Part shown: positions 61,143 to 64,000 of the stretch, in pieces
Numbering within the stretch: the first letter of the stretch is position 1
Layout: each line of letters opens with the position of its first letter
Assembly (NCBI RefSeq): GCF_030704535.1
Contig: NC_081815.1
Span: 2,495,001 to 2,559,000, forward strand
Direction: 5' to 3'
DNA: 64,000 nucleotides
From: Vitis vinifera
Lineage: Eukaryota; Streptophyta; Magnoliopsida; Vitales; Vitaceae
The notes under the pieces: generated by a model
The model's database searches: none
What the model was told of the DNA's origin: nothing
The model's input: the letters and a program-made list of their open reading frames with translations, nothing else
Position numbers and translations under genes: made by a program

Positions 61143-64000
61143 GAAAATCGGGGGCAGAGCTTTTCAGTGCTCAACTGTATTGATCTCTCCAGTCCAGACA
61201 TTCACAAATCCGTTTCTTTACTCAAGCAGGTGCGTTTTGTATCCAAGCTCCTCCGTTTGGTTGCCGAGAAAGGAGAAAGAAGGAAGGGAAGGGAGAAAGA
61301 GAAGAAAACTTTTTAATCTTAGTTTGTGCTTTGTGGTTCAGGCATGTTTGGATTCTGGATTCTTCTATGTGATCAATCACGGAATCAGCCAGGAATTTAT
61401 GGACGAGGTTTTCGCCCAAAGCAAAAGGTTTTTCACTTTGCCGTTGAGCGAGAAAATGAAGCACCTAAGGAACGAGAAGCATCGAGGCTACACTCCTGTT
61501 CTCGACGAAGTTCTAGATCCTGAAAATCAAGTGAATGGTTGGTTGTTCGCTTCCTTTTTCTTTTTCATGCGTTATTCAAATTTTCATATGTTATTCAATT
61601 GTTGGTCAGCATCATTGGTGGATAGCTCAGAGTGCCAGTGAATGGCTCTGAAGGTTTCATTGTTCTGAATGCATGAATTATTGTTTGAAGATACTGTAAC
61701 ATCTTTCTTCTACTTCTTTTGATATTTTTTCGATTTGAAGATTCGTGAATGATACAAATTGTTTTGTTATCTGGTTGTAGGGGATTACAAGGAGGGATAT
61801 TATATTGGTGTTGAAGTGCCCGAACATGATCCAAAATCAGAAAAGCCTTTTTACGGGCCAAATGTCTGGCCTGCTGCAGGTAATTTCCTGAATAACCTTG
61901 AGTTTTGTTTTCGGAAATTTGGACTAGGCGGTGGGGTGTTTCGTCTGATTTATTCTTAGACTGTCTAAGCGTGTCAAGGATTGCTTGAGGTTGATCATTC
62001 TAAATTTCGCTAACAATTTTAGATTTTTTTTCATTGTCGAGTAGATCGCTTGCCAGAATGGAGGCAGACTATGGAGAAATTCCATCAAGAGGCGCTGTAA
62101 GTTCTGCCCAACTTTTTCTTTTCTAATAAGTTATTGCAAATATAACATATTTAATGAAACTATGTCTTATATGCACATGCATCCGTTCCCAAATGTACAT
62201 GAGTTTTCTTCTTAGTGATTAGGAAATGATGGCAACTTTTATGTTCCATGGTTTTGGTGCTTGTCCTATTTTCTTATTTACATCACAAACTCTGAACTCT
62301 AGAGGATAACTTCTTGTGTGCTCTATAATGTATGCTTCTTAAATTTTATTTTTCTCTACCTTATCTTTTATTTGCATTCAGTGAGGTGGCTAAAGCAGTT
62401 GCACGGATCATAGCTCTTGCCCTTGACCTTGAACGTGATTTCTTTGATAAACCAGAAATGCTTGGTGACCCTATTGCAACCTTGCGCCTACTGCATTATG
62501 AAGGTGGAAATCAAATTGAAGGTCACTGGATTCTATCATCAAACTTGTACCATTTAAAACTGTATATAACTCATATCGTGATGGGTTTTCCCCTTTTTCC
62601 ATCAGGTCAAATCTCTGATCCCTTGAAGGGAATATATGGAGCAGGTGCACATTCTGACTATGGCCTGATTACCCTCTTGGCAACAGATGATGTCCTAGGA
62701 CTTCAAGTACGAACTCTGCAGAAAATTTTTAAGCTATGTTACAATTGTATTTCACATAATTTTGGAAGTGAATTGAAACTTTTCAATTCATTGCAGATAT
62801 GCAAGGATAAGGACGCTAGACCTCAGACATGGGAATATGTAGCGCCATTAAAAGGGTGAGTAATTGGACAATCTATTGGATATATAGAGCTGGAAAACAG
62901 GTGACCTATATTTGATCAAGAACCATCCAAAATCTGTATGCGTGTGCACACATGTGTTTACTCCAAAACCACACCAAACAACCTCTATGCCCCCCCTCCC
63001 CCAGACTCCTGCCCCACTATCTGTGTTTGTGTGTGTATTCATTTTAGGCTTGCATATTCTCATCTGTTTCATTCTGGAGTTTAAAGCCCAAAGTTAATAG
63101 TTTCTTCCATTTCATAGGTTGACCCAGATTCAAATACTGGAGTTAAGCTACCATTAAGTAACAGGAATGTCTAATTCTATAACACGTGCCAATTAACAAA
63201 AAAGGGAAATATTTTATTGAGATGAAAAAACCCAGATTTTATAGTGTGCTATTGCATAAACAAGTGGCTCTCCCTGGATCCTGTTTTCATTTTTCATGAT
63301 TAGGTGTTAGGAATACATTTTGAACCTGATAACTCCTTTACCTCTCTTTAGACACGCACGCACATAAAGACACCTTATTCCAAGCATCAAAAAGACAAAA
63401 AACAAATTTGACCTCATTGTCAACCTCACAACTCTTCACCTCTTCTTGGACTAAAAATATATATATATATTTTTCAGAAACAAAATTCCAAAAGAAAATT
63501 TTACCTCTACCTTCATTATCTATTTTTTTTTCTTGTTATAATGTATTGTCAATTATTGATTATAGTGTAAGAATACTTCTACTTCAGTACTTGGCCTGGA
63601 CTTCTTCTTTCAATTTGGTTTCTCTTTATATTACTCTGAACATTAACATTCCCTGATTGTGTCATTACTGTTTTGATGGCCCGTCTTATACTTCCAGAGC
63701 GTTTATAGTGAATCTTGGTGATATGCTGGAGCGCTGGAGCAACTGTATTTTCAAGTAATGTGCATTTCTTGGTGGTAACCATGGTCCAAAATGCTTTTCT
63801 GTTCCATTTGATAATAAGAGATGTGTTCTGGATTTTTAGGAGCTTTACAATATTTGGATTATTGGTCATTTTTATTGTTATTTGCATTAATGAAAAATTA
63901 TTTTTATTTTTATAATCAATTATGATGTTTGACATTCCTGTATAGCTGTAACCTGGGATCCAAATGGCTATTGTTTTATTGTTAGTCTCGTGCAAAATGA
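61140..64000 (+). CDS. 2-oxoglutarate/Fe(II)-dependent dioxygenase, 5' part (gene runs off the window)
   Basis: Member of the plant 2-oxoglutarate/Fe(II) dioxygenases resembling the Arabidopsis At3g50210 type; the substrate is unknown. Coding exons seen: 61140-61229, 61342-61537, 61781-61879, 62045-62096, 62382-62503, 62606-62706, 62797-62855, 63698-63754, in frame for about 258 residues. Motifs: LDSGFFYVINHGIS (N-terminal DIOX_N part), FFTLPLSEKMKH, HRGYTPVLDE, then GAHSDYGLITLL with Fe ligands His202 and Asp204, and GAFIVNLGDMLERWSN. The distal iron-binding His and the Arg of the RxS motif fall beyond the window. The last exon ends at a GT donor (63755) within the codon for the Lys before the expected STLHR block. 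The start ATG directly abuts the large inverted repeat. The exon 5/6 join gives HYEGQISDP. Confidence 0.9.

Overview
The window is plant nuclear DNA. Genes are split into many GT-AG exons with AT-rich introns, spacers are rich in MITE-like and degenerate retroelement-like sequence, and every recognisable protein is a land-plant (core eudicot) type. The protein set and the short foldback elements fit a woody eudicot such as grapevine (Vitis). That species guess is inference from memory, not a search result. No prokaryotic, viral or organellar gene was recognised.

Layout. Bases 1-2095 are AT-rich spacer. Bases 2099-9577 (+) hold a complete 14-exon glucosylceramide synthase gene with a TATA box, two tiny upstream ORFs and two GC-AG introns. 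Bases 9578-12090 are spacer with a 0.7-kb terminal-inverted-repeat element. Bases 12139-14133 (+) hold a five-exon ERD7-type senescence/dehydration protein with a possible N-terminal lipidation signal. Bases 14687-19668 (+) hold a seven-exon Rit1-type initiator-tRNA A64 ribosyl-phosphate transferase; its introns carry a MITE and a SINE-like relic. Bases 19669-23836 are spacer. Bases 23837-29374 (+) hold a nine-exon full-length ABCB (MDR/P-glycoprotein, ABCB15-like) transporter. Bases 29375-37175 are a long AT-rich spacer made mostly of repeat relics.

Bases 37176-39996 (-) hold a six-exon histidine-containing phosphotransfer protein (AHP4-like) whose last exon adds an unusual 80-residue charged tail. 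Bases 42180-54456 (-) hold a clade A PP2C (ABI1-like ABA co-receptor phosphatase) stretched by introns of about 6.0 and 4.8 kb. A divergent neighbour, an intronless 102-aa RING-H2 protein (56482-56790, +), shares a 2-kb intergenic region with it. That region is studded with ACGT/G-box (ABRE-like) sites. Bases 56791-60385 are AT-rich spacer with a tandem pair of related MITEs. From 61140 to the window end (+) lies the 5' part of a 2-oxoglutarate/Fe(II) dioxygenase. Its promoter and leader form one arm of a large inverted repeat ending at the start codon.

The genes are not an operon or an obvious cluster. A loose theme is signalling and stress: ABA (PP2C), cytokinin-type phosphorelay (AHP), dehydration/senescence (ERD7-like), membrane lipid (glucosylceramide) and transport (ABCB). 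I see no wholly new system. The points most worth checking are the AHP C-terminal extension behind a 78-base intron, the promoter inverted repeat at the dioxygenase gene, the G-box cluster around PP2C exon 1, and the two GC-AG introns in one gene. All exon joins were read by eye from splice sites, frame and family similarity.
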